NCBI RefSeq assembly: GCF_027889715.1
Contig: NZ_JAPJZH010000003.1
Coordinates: 310,001 to 374,000, forward strand
Direction: 5' to 3'
Length of the DNA stretch: 64,000 nt
DNA from: Allohoeflea poritis
GTDB lineage: Bacteria; Pseudomonadota; Alphaproteobacteria; Rhizobiales; Rhizobiaceae
Shown: piece after piece, positions 25,701-34,818 of the stretch
How the letters are laid out: the number at the start of each line of letters is the position of its first letter
Numbering within the stretch: position 1 is the stretch's first letter
Made by a program: the position numbers and the translations under genes
The notes under the pieces: generated by a model
Databases searched by the model: none
What the model was told of the DNA's origin: nothing
Seen by the model: only the letters and a program-made list of their open reading frames with translations

Positions 25701-26942
25701 GTGACATCGAACAGCATCTCTTCAAACGATACCGAACCACTTGAGGCAAAACGGCGATGGCGTGTCCTGGCTATCACCGCGGTCGCGGTCGTCCTGTCGC
25801 TGATGAGCTGGTTTTCAGCAACCGCCGTCATCAACGATCTCGCGCGCGCCTGGAACCTGGATACGGCGACGGCCGGCTGGCTGACGAATGCAGTGCAGTT
25901 GGGATTCGTGACCGGCGCCATCCTGTCCAGCCTGCTGGCGATTTCCGACATCGTTCCCCTGCCCCGGCTGATGGCGGGATCGGCGCTTCTTGCGGCGATC
26001 TCAAGCGCCGTTCTGCTGATCGAACCGGGCTTTGCCGGCGCCGTTGCGGCGCGCTTTGTCACCGGGGCGGCCCTTGCCGGGGTCTATCCGCCGGCGATGA
26101 AATTCATCGCCACATGGTTCAGGACCGGCCGCGGTGTCGCCATGGGCGCCATGGTCGGTGCATTGACGCTGGGCTCGGCCGGGCCGCATCTGGTGCGGGC
26201 GGTCGGGCAGGTTCTGCCCTGGGAAACCGTAATTGCCGTCACGGCCATTTGCTGTTTTTTGTCGGCGGCGATTTTCCTGGTTCTGCGCGAAGGTCCGCAC
26301 GGTTTCGCGCGGGCCCGGGTCGATCCGAGACAGGTTGCCGCGATCATCCGCAACCGCCCGGTCATGCTGGCCAATTTCGGCTATTTCGGCCATATGTGGG
26401 AGCTCTACGCCATGTGGGGATGGATCCTGGCCTATGTGGCCGCCGCATCGGAGTCAGGCGCCTTTTTCGGCAACGCATCTTTGCTTGCTTTCGCCGTGGT
26501 CGCCATGGGGGCACCCGGATGCCTGCTGGGCGGTTTCCTGTCGGACAGGATCGGTCGGTGCCATACGACGGCGTTGATGATGGCCGTGTCGGGCCTGTGC
26601 GCGCTGGCGATCGGCTTCCTGTTCGACGGCCCGGCAATCCTGTTTCTGGCCGTCGCGCTGATTTGGGGGCTTACCGTCGTTGCCGATTCCGCCCAGTTTT
26701 CGGCGGCCGTCAGCGAGCTCTCCGATGCCAGCTATGTCGGATCGTCCCTCGCCTTCCAGATGGGTGTGGGCTTCGCCATCACCACCGTTACCATATGGCT
26801 GGTTCCGGTCCTGGCGGAGATGACCGGAAGCTGGCGGTGGACCTTTCTCGTCCTGGTTCCGGGTCCGTTTCTGGGTGTTGTCAGCATGCTTGCCCTGCGG
26901 CGCTTGCCGGAGGCCGCAAAGATCGCCAACGGGCTGCGATAG
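25701..26942 (+). CDS. Major facilitator superfamily transporter
   Basis: About 413 residues with 12 predicted membrane segments. The MFS loop motif between segments 2 and 3 is weak, but GGFLSDRIGR in the middle of the protein is the equivalent half-motif of the second bundle. The GTG at 25701 was preferred; a TTG at 25680 is also in frame, and neither has a strong ribosome-binding site. It follows the ABC operon by 75 bases and converges on the second SorC gene. It may export or import a pathway intermediate. Confidence 0.8.
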   Translation: MTSNSISSNDTEPLEAKRRWRVLAITAVAVVLSLMSWFSATAVINDLARAWNLDTATAGWLTNAVQLGFVTGAILSSLLAISDIVPLPRLMAGSALLAAISSAVLLIEPGFAGAVAARFVTGAALAGVYPPAMKFIATWFRTGRGVAMGAMVGALTLGSAGPHLVRAVGQVLPWETVIAVTAICCFLSAAIFLVLREGPHGFARARVDPRQVAAIIRNRPVMLANFGYFGHMWELYAMWGWILAYVAAASESGAFFGNASLLAFAVVAMGAPGCLLGGFLSDRIGRCHTTALMMAVSGLCALAIGFLFDGPAILFLAVALIWGLTVVADSAQFSAAVSELSDASYVGSSLAFQMGVGFAITTVTIWLVPVLAEMTGSWRWTFLVLVPGPFLGVVSMLALRRLPEAAKIANGLR

Positions 26943-26952
26943 GGTAATCCGG

Positions 26953-27951
26953 TCAGGGAGCCACTTCTAGCAACTGCCGGGCGATGCGTGAACTCGTGGT
27001 CAGGTGGGTCACATAGCCACCGCGTATCGCGGCGCGGGCTGACACGGCGCGGCCCTTTCCCGCCGCCACCAGAAGCGCCATTTCCTTGTTTCGCATCTTT
27101 TCGAGGGAAACGCCGATCATACGCTCTTCTGTCGCCGTTTTGACCGGCTGACCTTCGGCATCGATCAGGCGCCCGCAGATCACGCCGACAGCGCCCTGCT
27201 GCGCGTGATGCTCAAGTTCCTGCGGTCCGACAAGACCGGTCTGCACGATATGGGCCTCGGCATCGCAGGTGCCGCAGGCCAGAACGGTCTTGTTGCAATT
27301 CGCCAGCGCGGCCAGTTGTGCGGCAACCACGGGTTCCTCGCAAAGCGTTTCGCGGAGCGCTTTGCTGGTCAGCAAAAGAGGAACGTGCAGGTTGATGCAA
27401 AGCCCGCCGAGTTTTTGTGCCAGCACGGATGTACAGGCTTCCGCGGCAAAGCCCAGCGATGCGGGACGCGACCCAAGCAGTTGGACCACCGTGAGGTCCT
27501 CGATCGGGGTCGCGGTCATCTGGTGCGCCATCTGGTAGACCGTCTCGCCCCAGGAGACGCCGAGCCGGTCGCCCGGCACGAGCAGCCGCGGCAGCCAATC
27601 GGCGGCGGCGCGGGTGACTCTTGCGACCTCGGCTTCCGCATCGGCCGGATCATCCGGCACGACAAGCGCTTCCGACAAGCCGTAAGCGGCGCACAGGTCT
27701 TCCGACAGGCGGTGGCCAAGGAAAACGCTGCTGTCCAGATAGACGCGGACCCAGCCGCGCGTCCTTGCCTCGCTCAGATAATTCACCACCGAGGCACGGC
27801 TGATTTTCATTCGGTCGGCGATCTCGTTCTGGTTCAGGCCGTTGTGGTAGTACAGCCAGGCCGCCTCGATGAACGGCGCGTCATCGCGATAGGTCATGCG
27901 GGCCGGCTCGGCACCGCTCTTTCGCGGCTTGCTGGGCGCGCTTCCTGACAC
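26953..27951 (-). CDS. Second SorC/DeoR-type regulator, linked to mtnK-mtnA
   Basis: A 332-residue paralogue of the regulator at 17.2 kb. HTH GLNQNEIADRMKISRASVVN (39-58), sugar-binding domain with GVSWGETVYQMAHQM, and the C-terminal GGYVTHLTTSSRIARQLL. The GTG at 27951 lies 5 bases after the mtnA stop with GGAG upstream; an ATG at 27897 is the alternative. As third gene of the mtnK-mtnA-sorC operon it probably senses a phosphorylated methylthiopentose and controls the divergent promoter at 30350-30443. Confidence 0.88.
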   Translation of the reverse strand: MSGSAPSKPRKSGAEPARMTYRDDAPFIEAAWLYYHNGLNQNEIADRMKISRASVVNYLSEARTRGWVRVYLDSSVFLGHRLSEDLCAAYGLSEALVVPDDPADAEAEVARVTRAAADWLPRLLVPGDRLGVSWGETVYQMAHQMTATPIEDLTVVQLLGSRPASLGFAAEACTSVLAQKLGGLCINLHVPLLLTSKALRETLCEEPVVAAQLAALANCNKTVLACGTCDAEAHIVQTGLVGPQELEHHAQQGAVGVICGRLIDAEGQPVKTATEERMIGVSLEKMRNKEMALLVAAGKGRAVSARAAIRGGYVTHLTTSSRIARQLLEVAP

Positions 27952-27956
27952 GCTGT

Positions 27957-29060
27957 CTACTCCACGCCGCGCGCCAGTTCGGGGAACATGTCCGACAACC
28001 CTTCGGGCGTGGCGGGGCATATGCCCCGTTCCGTGATCAGTCCGGTGACAAGCCGGTTGGGCGTGACATCGAAGGCCGGGTTGCCGCCCGGCGTGTCATC
28101 GGGAGTCAGTTGCACGGACTCGATCGCGCCGGCCTCCGTCTTGCCCTGGACATGCGTCGTCTCGCGCACGTCGCGTTCTTCGATCGGGATTTCGGCCACA
28201 CCGTTGCTGACGGTCCAGTCGATCGTCGACGACGGCAGGGCGACATAGAACGGAATGTCATTGTCCCTGGCGGCCAGCGCCTTGAGGTAGCTGCCGATCT
28301 TGTTGCAGACATCGCCCTGCCGTGTCGTCCGGTCTGTTCCGATGAGCACCATATCGACAAGGCCATGCTGCATCATGTGTCCGCCCGCATTGTCGGTGAT
28401 GTAGGTATGCGGAACACCATGGCTGCCAAGTTCCCAGGCCGTCAGCGCACCCTGGTTGCGCGGCCGTGTCTCGTCCACCCACACATGCAGCGCAATGCCT
28501 TCGTCGTGGGCCTGATACATCGGACTGGTCGCTGTGCCCCAGTCGACCGTCGCGATCCACCCCGCATTGCAATGGGTCAACAGGCGCGTCGGTTCGCCCG
28601 CCGGTTTTCTCGCCGCGATCTCGCGGATCAGCGCCAGTCCGTTCTCGCCGATGCGGCGGTTGACCTCGACATCCTCATCGGCAATCTCATGCGCGAGGGT
28701 CAGTGCGGCTTCGGCGCGATCCGTTTCGGCCAGCGGCTGCAGGGCCCGGCGGCACCGGTCGAGCGCCCAGCGCAGATTGATTGCCGTGGGGCGGGTCTTT
28801 TCCAGATACGCCCAGGCGGCATCCAGATTGGCGTCGGACGGATCCTCGGCCATGGCAAGGGCCATGCCGTAGGCGGCCGTGGCGCCGATAAGCGGCGCGC
28901 CGCGGACCCGCATCTCGACGATGGCGGTAGCAAGGTCCTGCAACCTGGCGATCTGCTGGATACGCAGCTCGTGCGGCAGCCAGCGCTGGTCGATGATCTC
29001 CAACACGTTGTTTTCGTGGTTCCACCAAAGGGAGCGGTAGTGCGTGCCGTTGATTTTCAC
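27957..29060 (-). CDS. mtnA: S-methyl-5-thioribose-1-phosphate isomerase family protein (MtnA)
   Basis: A 367-residue eIF2B-like isomerase. Catalytic C164 (LLTHCNAGWIATVDWGTAT) and D243 (GTDRTTRQGDVCNKIGSY) are both present, and MRVRGAPLIGATAAYG is the conserved N-terminal motif. It converts 5-methylthioribose 1-phosphate, or the 5-deoxyribose analogue, to the ribulose 1-phosphate. The GTG start overlaps the mtnK stop (GTGA) and has a GGGAGGGA ribosome-binding site. The usual later Met-salvage genes mtnB/C/D are not in the window. Confidence 0.93.
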   Translation of the reverse strand: MKINGTHYRSLWWNHENNVLEIIDQRWLPHELRIQQIARLQDLATAIVEMRVRGAPLIGATAAYGMALAMAEDPSDANLDAAWAYLEKTRPTAINLRWALDRCRRALQPLAETDRAEAALTLAHEIADEDVEVNRRIGENGLALIREIAARKPAGEPTRLLTHCNAGWIATVDWGTATSPMYQAHDEGIALHVWVDETRPRNQGALTAWELGSHGVPHTYITDNAGGHMMQHGLVDMVLIGTDRTTRQGDVCNKIGSYLKALAARDNDIPFYVALPSSTIDWTVSNGVAEIPIEERDVRETTHVQGKTEAGAIESVQLTPDDTPGGNPAFDVTPNRLVTGLITERGICPATPEGLSDMFPELARGVE

Positions 29061-30316
29061 AGGAAATCCCTCCCATTGAAGTCCCGGGCCATATCGCAAA
29101 CAGCCCCGGCGCCCGACAGATTATCGCACATTCGGATCAGATCGGCCCCCAACATGAGGTTCCGGGCCTCAAGACGGGCCCGCACAGTCATGTCCCCGAT
29201 CTCCTCGAAATCGGCGTTGTGGGCGAGCGACAGGCAGCGGCGATGCATCTCGATGCCGCAAACGCACCAGGCATCGCGCCAGATTCCGGCCAACACGGCA
29301 TCGCAGGCGGGCACGCTGTCCTGCCCCTGATCCTCGAACAGCGCGGCGGGGTAGAGCATGCCGGTGCGCTCGCTCGCCCACAGCCGCCTGAATTCGGCCT
29401 CGAAGACCGCACAGGTTTCCTCAATGACACTCAGGATCCAGCCCTGATAGGTCTCGGCGTCGGCACCGCGATGAGCCGGCTGGCTGAAATAAGCCATCAG
29501 GAAGTTCGCGCACAGCATGCCGATGTCGAAACCCATCGGCCCGTACTGCACGAATTCCGGGTCGATAATCCGCGAGCTTGACGGCGTGGACATGATCGAA
29601 CCCGAATGCAGATCGCCATGCACCATCGTTTCGGTGTTCGACGCGAAACTTTGCAGCATCTGCTGCACCTTCACCTTCAGCGGCACATCCCCGCGCAGTG
29701 CGGACACGACCGGTTCGAGACCCTTGGTGTGGTTGTTCATCTCCGCGTCATAGTAAGGGTCGGTAAAGACCAGCGCTTCTGTAATCGCCGGAATTTCCAC
29801 ATTGCCGGCGAACAAGGACACATCCGACTTCTTGTCCGCGCTTGCCATGGAAAGCTCCGAGCCACGGAATGCCGTGCGTGCGCAAAATTCGCCCAGGAAT
29901 GCCGCCAGCCCCTCCACACGCTCGCCATTGATGAGCTTTCGGCGAAGGATCACGTGCGGCTGGAGAAATTCCATCACAATCAGGGCCTGATCTTCGTCGA
30001 AATGAAGTACCGATGGCACCGAGCCAGGCGCGCGCGCCGCCTGACGCGTCAATGCGTGGTATTCATAGTAAGCCCGGTACAGCGGCAGCGGCCAGCTGTC
30101 CCCCACCAGCCGCACATAGGGAAGCGCCTGCTTGACGATGACGCTGCCGATCGGGCCGCTGACGATGAAAACAAGGTTGAGATTGCCGTCACCGACCTCC
30201 TGAACCGACCATTGGGATGGATCGGCGCCCACCCCCGAAGTGATGGCATCGATCCCGCCGAGCCGCGCGGGCAGCGTCTCGACACTCAAGGCTTTGTATT
30301 CTGCGCTGGGGCTCAT
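29057..30316 (-). CDS. mtnK: S-methyl-5-thioribose kinase (MtnK)
   Basis: A 419-residue kinase of the aminoglycoside-phosphotransferase-like fold. VHGDLHSGSIM (about 231-241) is the MtnK catalytic loop and DPEFVQYGPMGFDIGML (about 251-267) the metal-binding segment with the family's YGPMGFD signature. It phosphorylates 5-methylthioribose at C1. An upstream ATG at 30349 is in frame, but it would lie on top of the probable -10 region, so 30316 is preferred. It is the first gene of the operon, followed by overlapping mtnA. Confidence 0.93.
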   Translation of the reverse strand: MSPSAEYKALSVETLPARLGGIDAITSGVGADPSQWSVQEVGDGNLNLVFIVSGPIGSVIVKQALPYVRLVGDSWPLPLYRAYYEYHALTRQAARAPGSVPSVLHFDEDQALIVMEFLQPHVILRRKLINGERVEGLAAFLGEFCARTAFRGSELSMASADKKSDVSLFAGNVEIPAITEALVFTDPYYDAEMNNHTKGLEPVVSALRGDVPLKVKVQQMLQSFASNTETMVHGDLHSGSIMSTPSSSRIIDPEFVQYGPMGFDIGMLCANFLMAYFSQPAHRGADAETYQGWILSVIEETCAVFEAEFRRLWASERTGMLYPAALFEDQGQDSVPACDAVLAGIWRDAWCVCGIEMHRRCLSLAHNADFEEIGDMTVRARLEARNLMLGADLIRMCDNLSGAGAVCDMARDFNGRDFL

Positions 30317-30371
30317 CGACCATTTTCCATATGTGACTGTTCCCGCCATGCATTAGCAGTCGAATTGTCAA

Positions 30372-30393
30372 AAGTCAATTGACTTGACTTATG
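30372..30393. promoter_or_regulatory. Palindromic operator between mtnK and the second importer
   Basis: AAGTCAATTGACTT (30372-30385) is a perfect 14-bp palindrome, immediately overlapped by a third half-site TTGACTTATG (30384-30393). The half-site AAGTCAA/TTGACTT is the same as in elements A and B at 20.75-20.86 kb. On the minus strand TTGACT with TAATGC 17 bases on would serve mtnK. The site is therefore probably both promoter and SorC operator. Confidence 0.6.
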
Positions 30394-30443
30394 CGTAAAA
30401 TGGTGAGAAACGTAACACTGCACACCGCCTGGGGAGGAGAAAT

Positions 30444-31961
30444 GTGCCCGAAAAAGCGCTCGAAATAAGGGGTTTGCTCAAGGCATTCGGCAGGAACCAG
30501 GTCCTGAAGGGCATCGACCTGTCGCTGGAATCGGGCACCGTAACGGTGCTCATGGGCGCAAACGGCGCGGGCAAATCCACACTTGTCAAAGTGATTTGCG
30601 GCCATCACCGTGCCGATGGCGGCGACCTCATGCTGGCGGGACGGCCCTTCTCGCCGGCGGACGCTTCCGACGCAATCTCGAAGGGCGTGGTGACGGTGCA
30701 CCAGTCGATTGACGACGGCGTGATCCCCGAGCTGGACGTCGCCAACAATCTGATGCTGGACCGGCTGGTCGAAACCGGATCGGGCTTCTTCGTGCATGAA
30801 GGCAAATTGCGCAAGGAAGCGCAAAAGGTGGCCGCGTCCATGGGCATTGATGTCGATCTGAAGGCGCGCGTCGCCGATCTTTCGGTCGCGGACCGGCAGA
30901 TGATCGCCATCGCGCGGGCCATGGCGCGCGCTCCCAAGGTTCTGATCCTCGACGAGCCGACCTCGTCGCTTTCGGCGGCTGAGGCAAACCGGCTCTTCGC
31001 GCTGATCGACCGGTTGCGGGACCAGGGCGTCGCGATCCTTTACATCTCGCACCGCCTGTCGGACATCCGCCGCGTGGCCGATCGCATCTTGTGCATGCGG
31101 GACGGCTCCATCTCGGGCGTTTTCGAAACACAGCCGCTCGACTACGAAGCCGCCGTGACGGCAATGCTCGGCCACCGCATGACCGAAGTGGATATCAGTG
31201 TTGAAAAAGGCGGCGCACCGGTTCTGGAACTGGACGGGATACGGCTTTCGACAGATGGAAACCGCTTCGACCTTTCCGCGCGCGACGGCGAAGTCATCGC
31301 GCTGGTCGGCCTTCTGGGAAGCGGCAAGAGCCGCCTCGCCGAAACCATCTACGGCATGGCCCGGCTGGAAGGCGGAGAAATGCGGATAGACGGAAAGCCA
31401 TTCCGTCCGGCCTCGGTACACGACGCGATTGCGCATGGTGTTTTCATGTCGCCCAAGGACCGGGGGTCCAACGCGGTCATCCCGGCCTTCGACATCGCGA
31501 ACAACATGACTTTGCCGTTTCTGTCCCGGTTCAGCGCCGGCTCGTTTCTTCAGTCACGCCGCCTGCGATCGCGTTCCCGCGAGATGAACGAGCGGCTCGG
31601 CGTCGTCTGCCAGAGCGAAACGGATGGCATCGGAACGCTTTCCGGCGGCAATCAGCAAAAGGTCATGATCGCGCGATGGCTGATGGAGCCGTGCCGGGTC
31701 CTCTTGCTCGACGAGCCCTTTCAGGGTGTCGATATCGGCGCCCGGCGCGATATCGGCAGGCAGATCCGCGCCTCGGCCCGGGGGCGGGCAACACTGGTCT
31801 TCATGACCGAGATCGACGAGGCACTGGAGATCGCGGACCGCATCGTCGTCATGACCGAAGGCACCATTGCCGGCGAACACATCAACGAAAACATCGACCT
31901 TGCCGCACTGGTTTCGGACATCTCCGGCACCGAAGCGGGCCTTGCAGGACACAGCGCATGA
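30444..31961 (+). CDS. Sugar ABC transporter ATP-binding protein (second importer)
   Basis: A 505-residue tandem ATPase of the RbsA family. Domain 1 has GANGAGKSTLVK, LSVADRQMIAIARAM and LILDEPTSS. Domain 2 has GLLGSGKSRLAE, which is a complete P-loop here, LSGGNQQKVMIARW and LLLDEPFQGVD. The GTG start has GGGGAGGAG just upstream. It is divergent from mtnK, so methylthioribose or a close analogue is the likely cargo. Confidence 0.92.
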   Translation: MPEKALEIRGLLKAFGRNQVLKGIDLSLESGTVTVLMGANGAGKSTLVKVICGHHRADGGDLMLAGRPFSPADASDAISKGVVTVHQSIDDGVIPELDVANNLMLDRLVETGSGFFVHEGKLRKEAQKVAASMGIDVDLKARVADLSVADRQMIAIARAMARAPKVLILDEPTSSLSAAEANRLFALIDRLRDQGVAILYISHRLSDIRRVADRILCMRDGSISGVFETQPLDYEAAVTAMLGHRMTEVDISVEKGGAPVLELDGIRLSTDGNRFDLSARDGEVIALVGLLGSGKSRLAETIYGMARLEGGEMRIDGKPFRPASVHDAIAHGVFMSPKDRGSNAVIPAFDIANNMTLPFLSRFSAGSFLQSRRLRSRSREMNERLGVVCQSETDGIGTLSGGNQQKVMIARWLMEPCRVLLLDEPFQGVDIGARRDIGRQIRASARGRATLVFMTEIDEALEIADRIVVMTEGTIAGEHINENIDLAALVSDISGTEAGLAGHSA

Positions 31962-32968
31962 ACGACCGTATTCTGGATTTCGCAATCAAATACGGATTCC
32001 TGATCCTGCTGGTGGGGCTGGTGATCTATTTCAGCCTTTCCGCGCCCGGGTTTTCCAGTCCGCGCTCGGCCGTGTTCGTGCTGCAGTCGGTCGCCATTAC
32101 CGGGATCCTCGCGCTCGGCGTAACCTGCACGCTGGTGGTGGACGGCTTCGACCTTTCGATCGGAGCGGTGGCGACCTCGGCGCTGATGCTGTCGGCCTAT
32201 TCCATGGTCATTCTGGAGCAACCGGCCTTCGTGGCGGTGCTTCTGTGCCTCCTCATAGGCGCGTTTGTGGGGCTGATCAACGGTCTGCTCATCGTGAAAT
32301 TCCGGGTGCCGGACCTGTTGGCGACGCTTGGCATGATGTTCCTGCTGATCGGATTGCAGCGCATCCCGACGCAGGGCAACTCGATCGCAACCGGCATGTC
32401 CCTCGGCAATGGCGTGGTGGCGGAGGGGACATTCAGCCAGGCCTTCCTGTGGATCGGCCGTCACCGGTTCGATTTCTTCGTCGAGCGGCTGGTGCCGATG
32501 CCGGTGGTGATCTTTCTGGTCATTGCGGTGCTGATCTGGCTGTTCCTCGGCTTCACCCGCCATGGCCGCCTGATGTATGCGATCGGATCGAATGAGCGCG
32601 CGGCCGGCCTGGTCGGCGCACCGGTGAACACCTACAAGGTCGTTGCCTACATGATCTCCGGCGTGACCGCCTCGATCGGCGGCATATTGCTGGCGGCGCG
32701 GCTGGGCCGTGGGGATATCGCCAGCGGCAACAACCTGCTCCTGGACAGTGTCGCTGCCGCGCTCATCGGTTTCGCCGTCCTCGGCGCCGCACGGCCCAAT
32801 GCGTTCGGAACGGCCATCGGCGCCCTCTTCGTCGGCATCCTGCTGCAGGGCATGACGATGATGAACGCGCCCTACTACACCCAGGATTTCGTCAAGGGCG
32901 CCGTGCTCGTCGCGGCGCTTGTATTCACTTTCTACCTGTCCTCGCGCCGCACCGGGGCCGGACACTGA
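31958..32968 (+). CDS. Sugar ABC transporter permease (second importer)
   Basis: A 336-residue RbsC-type permease with about nine membrane segments and VDGFDLSIGAVATSALML as the signature region. The ATG overlaps the ATPase stop. Only one permease gene is present, so the channel is presumably a homodimer. Confidence 0.9.
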   Translation: MNDRILDFAIKYGFLILLVGLVIYFSLSAPGFSSPRSAVFVLQSVAITGILALGVTCTLVVDGFDLSIGAVATSALMLSAYSMVILEQPAFVAVLLCLLIGAFVGLINGLLIVKFRVPDLLATLGMMFLLIGLQRIPTQGNSIATGMSLGNGVVAEGTFSQAFLWIGRHRFDFFVERLVPMPVVIFLVIAVLIWLFLGFTRHGRLMYAIGSNERAAGLVGAPVNTYKVVAYMISGVTASIGGILLAARLGRGDIASGNNLLLDSVAAALIGFAVLGAARPNAFGTAIGALFVGILLQGMTMMNAPYYTQDFVKGAVLVAALVFTFYLSSRRTGAGH

Positions 32969-32997
32969 TCGATCAACAGCAAGGGAGGAATTCAATC

Positions 32998-34038
32998 ATG
33001 CTGAGACGTAACTTTATCGCGCTGGCGGGCGCCGCCACAATGGCGCTCGGAGGCCTTCCGGCCATGGCATCGGACATGCCGGCGCCCTTCGACAAACCCG
33101 AGGATGTGACCATCGCGCTGGTGCGTTACCTTTCCACCGGCGATTTCTTCCAGGCCTATCTGTCGGGCGTCGAGAGCCAGGCCGCAGCGCTGGGCGTGGA
33201 ATTGCGCGTCTTCGACAGCCGTCAGGACGCGGCACTTCAGGCCGATATGGTCGACCAGGCCATCGCGCTCGGCGTGGACGGCATCGTCATCCAGCACGGC
33301 CTGACCGAATCCATGAAGGAAGCGGCACAGCGGGCCGTGGACGCCGGCATCAAGGTCGTGGCCTTCGACGTGAACGTTGAAAACGAGGCGATCCCGCAGA
33401 TCGAACAGTCGGACTATCTGCTGGGCAAAATGGCTCTGGATCAGGCGCTCGAGGACAATGGCAACGCATTTACCGCCGGCTATGTCTATGTGCCCGGCAT
33501 CGCACCGCTTGACCGCCGCCATGTCGCCTGGGAGGAGGTCAAGGCCGCGAATCCCAGCATCACCGAGGCTGCGCAGTTCGGCACGCTGGACAATCCGATC
33601 GCCAACTCGATCGCAAACCAGGCGCGGGCCGTGCTTCAGGCCAACCCGACCATCAATGTGGTCTTCGCCCCGTATGACGAGTTTGCCAAGGGTGTGAAAA
33701 TTGCCGTGGATGAGGCCGGGCTGACCGATGACATAGACATCTATTCGGCGGACGTTTCCACCGCCGACATTTCGGCCATGCGCGAGCCTGGTTCGGCCTG
33801 GGTTGCGACCGTGGCGACCAACCCGGCGGTCGTCGGTGAGGCTTCGGTACGGGCCCTTGCCCTGATGCTGGCGGGCGAAGACCCGGGTGCTTCGGTTATC
33901 GTTCCGCCCACGCTGATCACCCAGTCGTTCCTGAACGAACAGGATATCAAGAACATGGATGATCTGGGCGAAAAGATGCCCCAGTTCCGGCATGCCGATG
34001 TGGCCATGTCCGACTGGATGCCACTGCCCCCGCGCTGA
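32998..34038 (+). CDS. Sugar ABC transporter, periplasmic binding protein (second importer)
   Basis: A 346-residue binding protein with a signal peptide (RRNFIALAGAATMALGGLPAMA) and a ribose-binding-protein fold (VTIALVRYLSTGDFFQAYLSG, QAIALGVDGIVIQHG, VVFAPYDEFAKGVKIAVDEAG). GGGAGGA lies 9 bases before the ATG. It is the third gene of this importer, whereas in the first importer the binding protein comes first. A terminator hairpin follows 17 bases after the stop. Confidence 0.9.
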   Translation: MLRRNFIALAGAATMALGGLPAMASDMPAPFDKPEDVTIALVRYLSTGDFFQAYLSGVESQAAALGVELRVFDSRQDAALQADMVDQAIALGVDGIVIQHGLTESMKEAAQRAVDAGIKVVAFDVNVENEAIPQIEQSDYLLGKMALDQALEDNGNAFTAGYVYVPGIAPLDRRHVAWEEVKAANPSITEAAQFGTLDNPIANSIANQARAVLQANPTINVVFAPYDEFAKGVKIAVDEAGLTDDIDIYSADVSTADISAMREPGSAWVATVATNPAVVGEASVRALALMLAGEDPGASVIVPPTLITQSFLNEQDIKNMDDLGEKMPQFRHADVAMSDWMPLPPR

Positions 34039-34055
34039 GAAAGCCCAAACTCTCC

Positions 34056-34081
34056 GTCCCGGCCCCCGGGTGGGCCGGGAC
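34056..34081 (+). terminator. Terminator-like hairpin closing the second importer operon
   Basis: GTCCCGGCCC (34056-34065) and GGGCCGGGAC (34072-34081) form a perfect 10-bp GC-rich stem with a 6-base loop, 17 bases after the binding-protein stop. The following bases (CCGTTCC) are only slightly T-rich, so it may be Rho-assisted. Confidence 0.6.
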
Positions 34082-34395
34082 CCGTTCCAAATACGGAAAA
34101 CCGCCACGGATTCCGCCCGTTGTCATGATTTTTCCGGAGACTAGCGCCACGCATATTTGGCGGATGTGATCACTGGAACGCGTATCAAGGCACGAGGCGT
34201 TTGCCGCAGTTCCCCCTTTCTACATAAATCACTACGCTTTCGCTGGTTCAAAAAGTGCACCGAGCGTGTGGTCTGCCGCGCAGACCATCAGAAATACCGT
34301 AGAAGCCGCAATAGCGAGGGCGTTTCTGGAAGGACGCGTCTTGCGTCGGGCTAAGCCGCGCGGTCAGGTTTTTTGTATTTTTTCAGGATTTTTTC
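34082..34395. other. Gene-free boundary between the sugar loci and the CoA-catabolic island
   Basis: About 310 bases without a credible gene. It holds one short perfect hairpin, TGGTCTGC-CGC-GCAGACCA (34269-34287). T-rich DNA (34370-34395) leads into the first GTATAC motif and the promoter of the hotdog-protein operon. No tRNA, integrase remnant or target-site duplication is visible. Confidence 0.5.
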
Positions 34396-34401
34396 GTATA
34401 C
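34396..34401. promoter_or_regulatory. GTATAC motif upstream of the hotdog/ligase operon
   Basis: The core GTATAC lies in TTTTTTCGTATACATTTAT, 10 bases before the start of the gene at 34411. It matches the intergenic motif seen repeatedly through the 34-62 kb island and fits the GT..AC core of GntR-family operators. Confidence 0.5.
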
Positions 34402-34410
34402 ATTTATGCG

Positions 34411-34818
34411 ATGAACGCGTTTCGGATTCCGCAAGGCCGCTATGAAATCACCGCCCGGTTGGATGACAGGGTGCGGGCGCTTTCGCGGGCAAAGCCCCGC
34501 GTCAATCAGACTGCTTTTCCAATCTTCGCTTTTGTCGGCGCGCTGGGCGGGATGGGGCTCAAAATCAAGGATCTGTCCGAAGCGCTCGGCCTGGCGTTTG
34601 ACCTGGGTCCGGTACTGGCGCGCAGCCGGTTGAGCTTTGCGGCCCCGCTGCTGGTGGACCGGGTCTATGCCGTTGATGCCGACATCGACATGCTCGTCAA
34701 CAAGCCGAGCCGGACCTACGGAACCGCGGATCACCTCCATCTGGCCATCCGTTTAAGCACCGAAAAACTGCACAGCACCGCGCGGCTGCATATAATTTTT
34801 CCCGGGAGACAGGAATGA
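34411..34818 (+). CDS. MaoC-like hotdog protein, N-terminal-half type
   Basis: A 135-residue protein resembling the non-catalytic N-terminal hotdog of MaoC/FAS1-type dehydratases: PIFAFVGALGGMGLKIKDLSE, then the strand-rich RSRLSFAAPLLVDRVYAVDADI and LHLAIRL. It lacks the hydratase D-x4-H motif. The next gene, overlapping by 4 bases, supplies that half. The two probably form a heterodimeric (R)-specific enoyl-CoA hydratase. Confidence 0.6.
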   Translation: MNAFRIPQGRYEITARLDDRVRALSRAKPRVNQTAFPIFAFVGALGGMGLKIKDLSEALGLAFDLGPVLARSRLSFAAPLLVDRVYAVDADIDMLVNKPSRTYGTADHLHLAIRLSTEKLHSTARLHIIFPGRQE

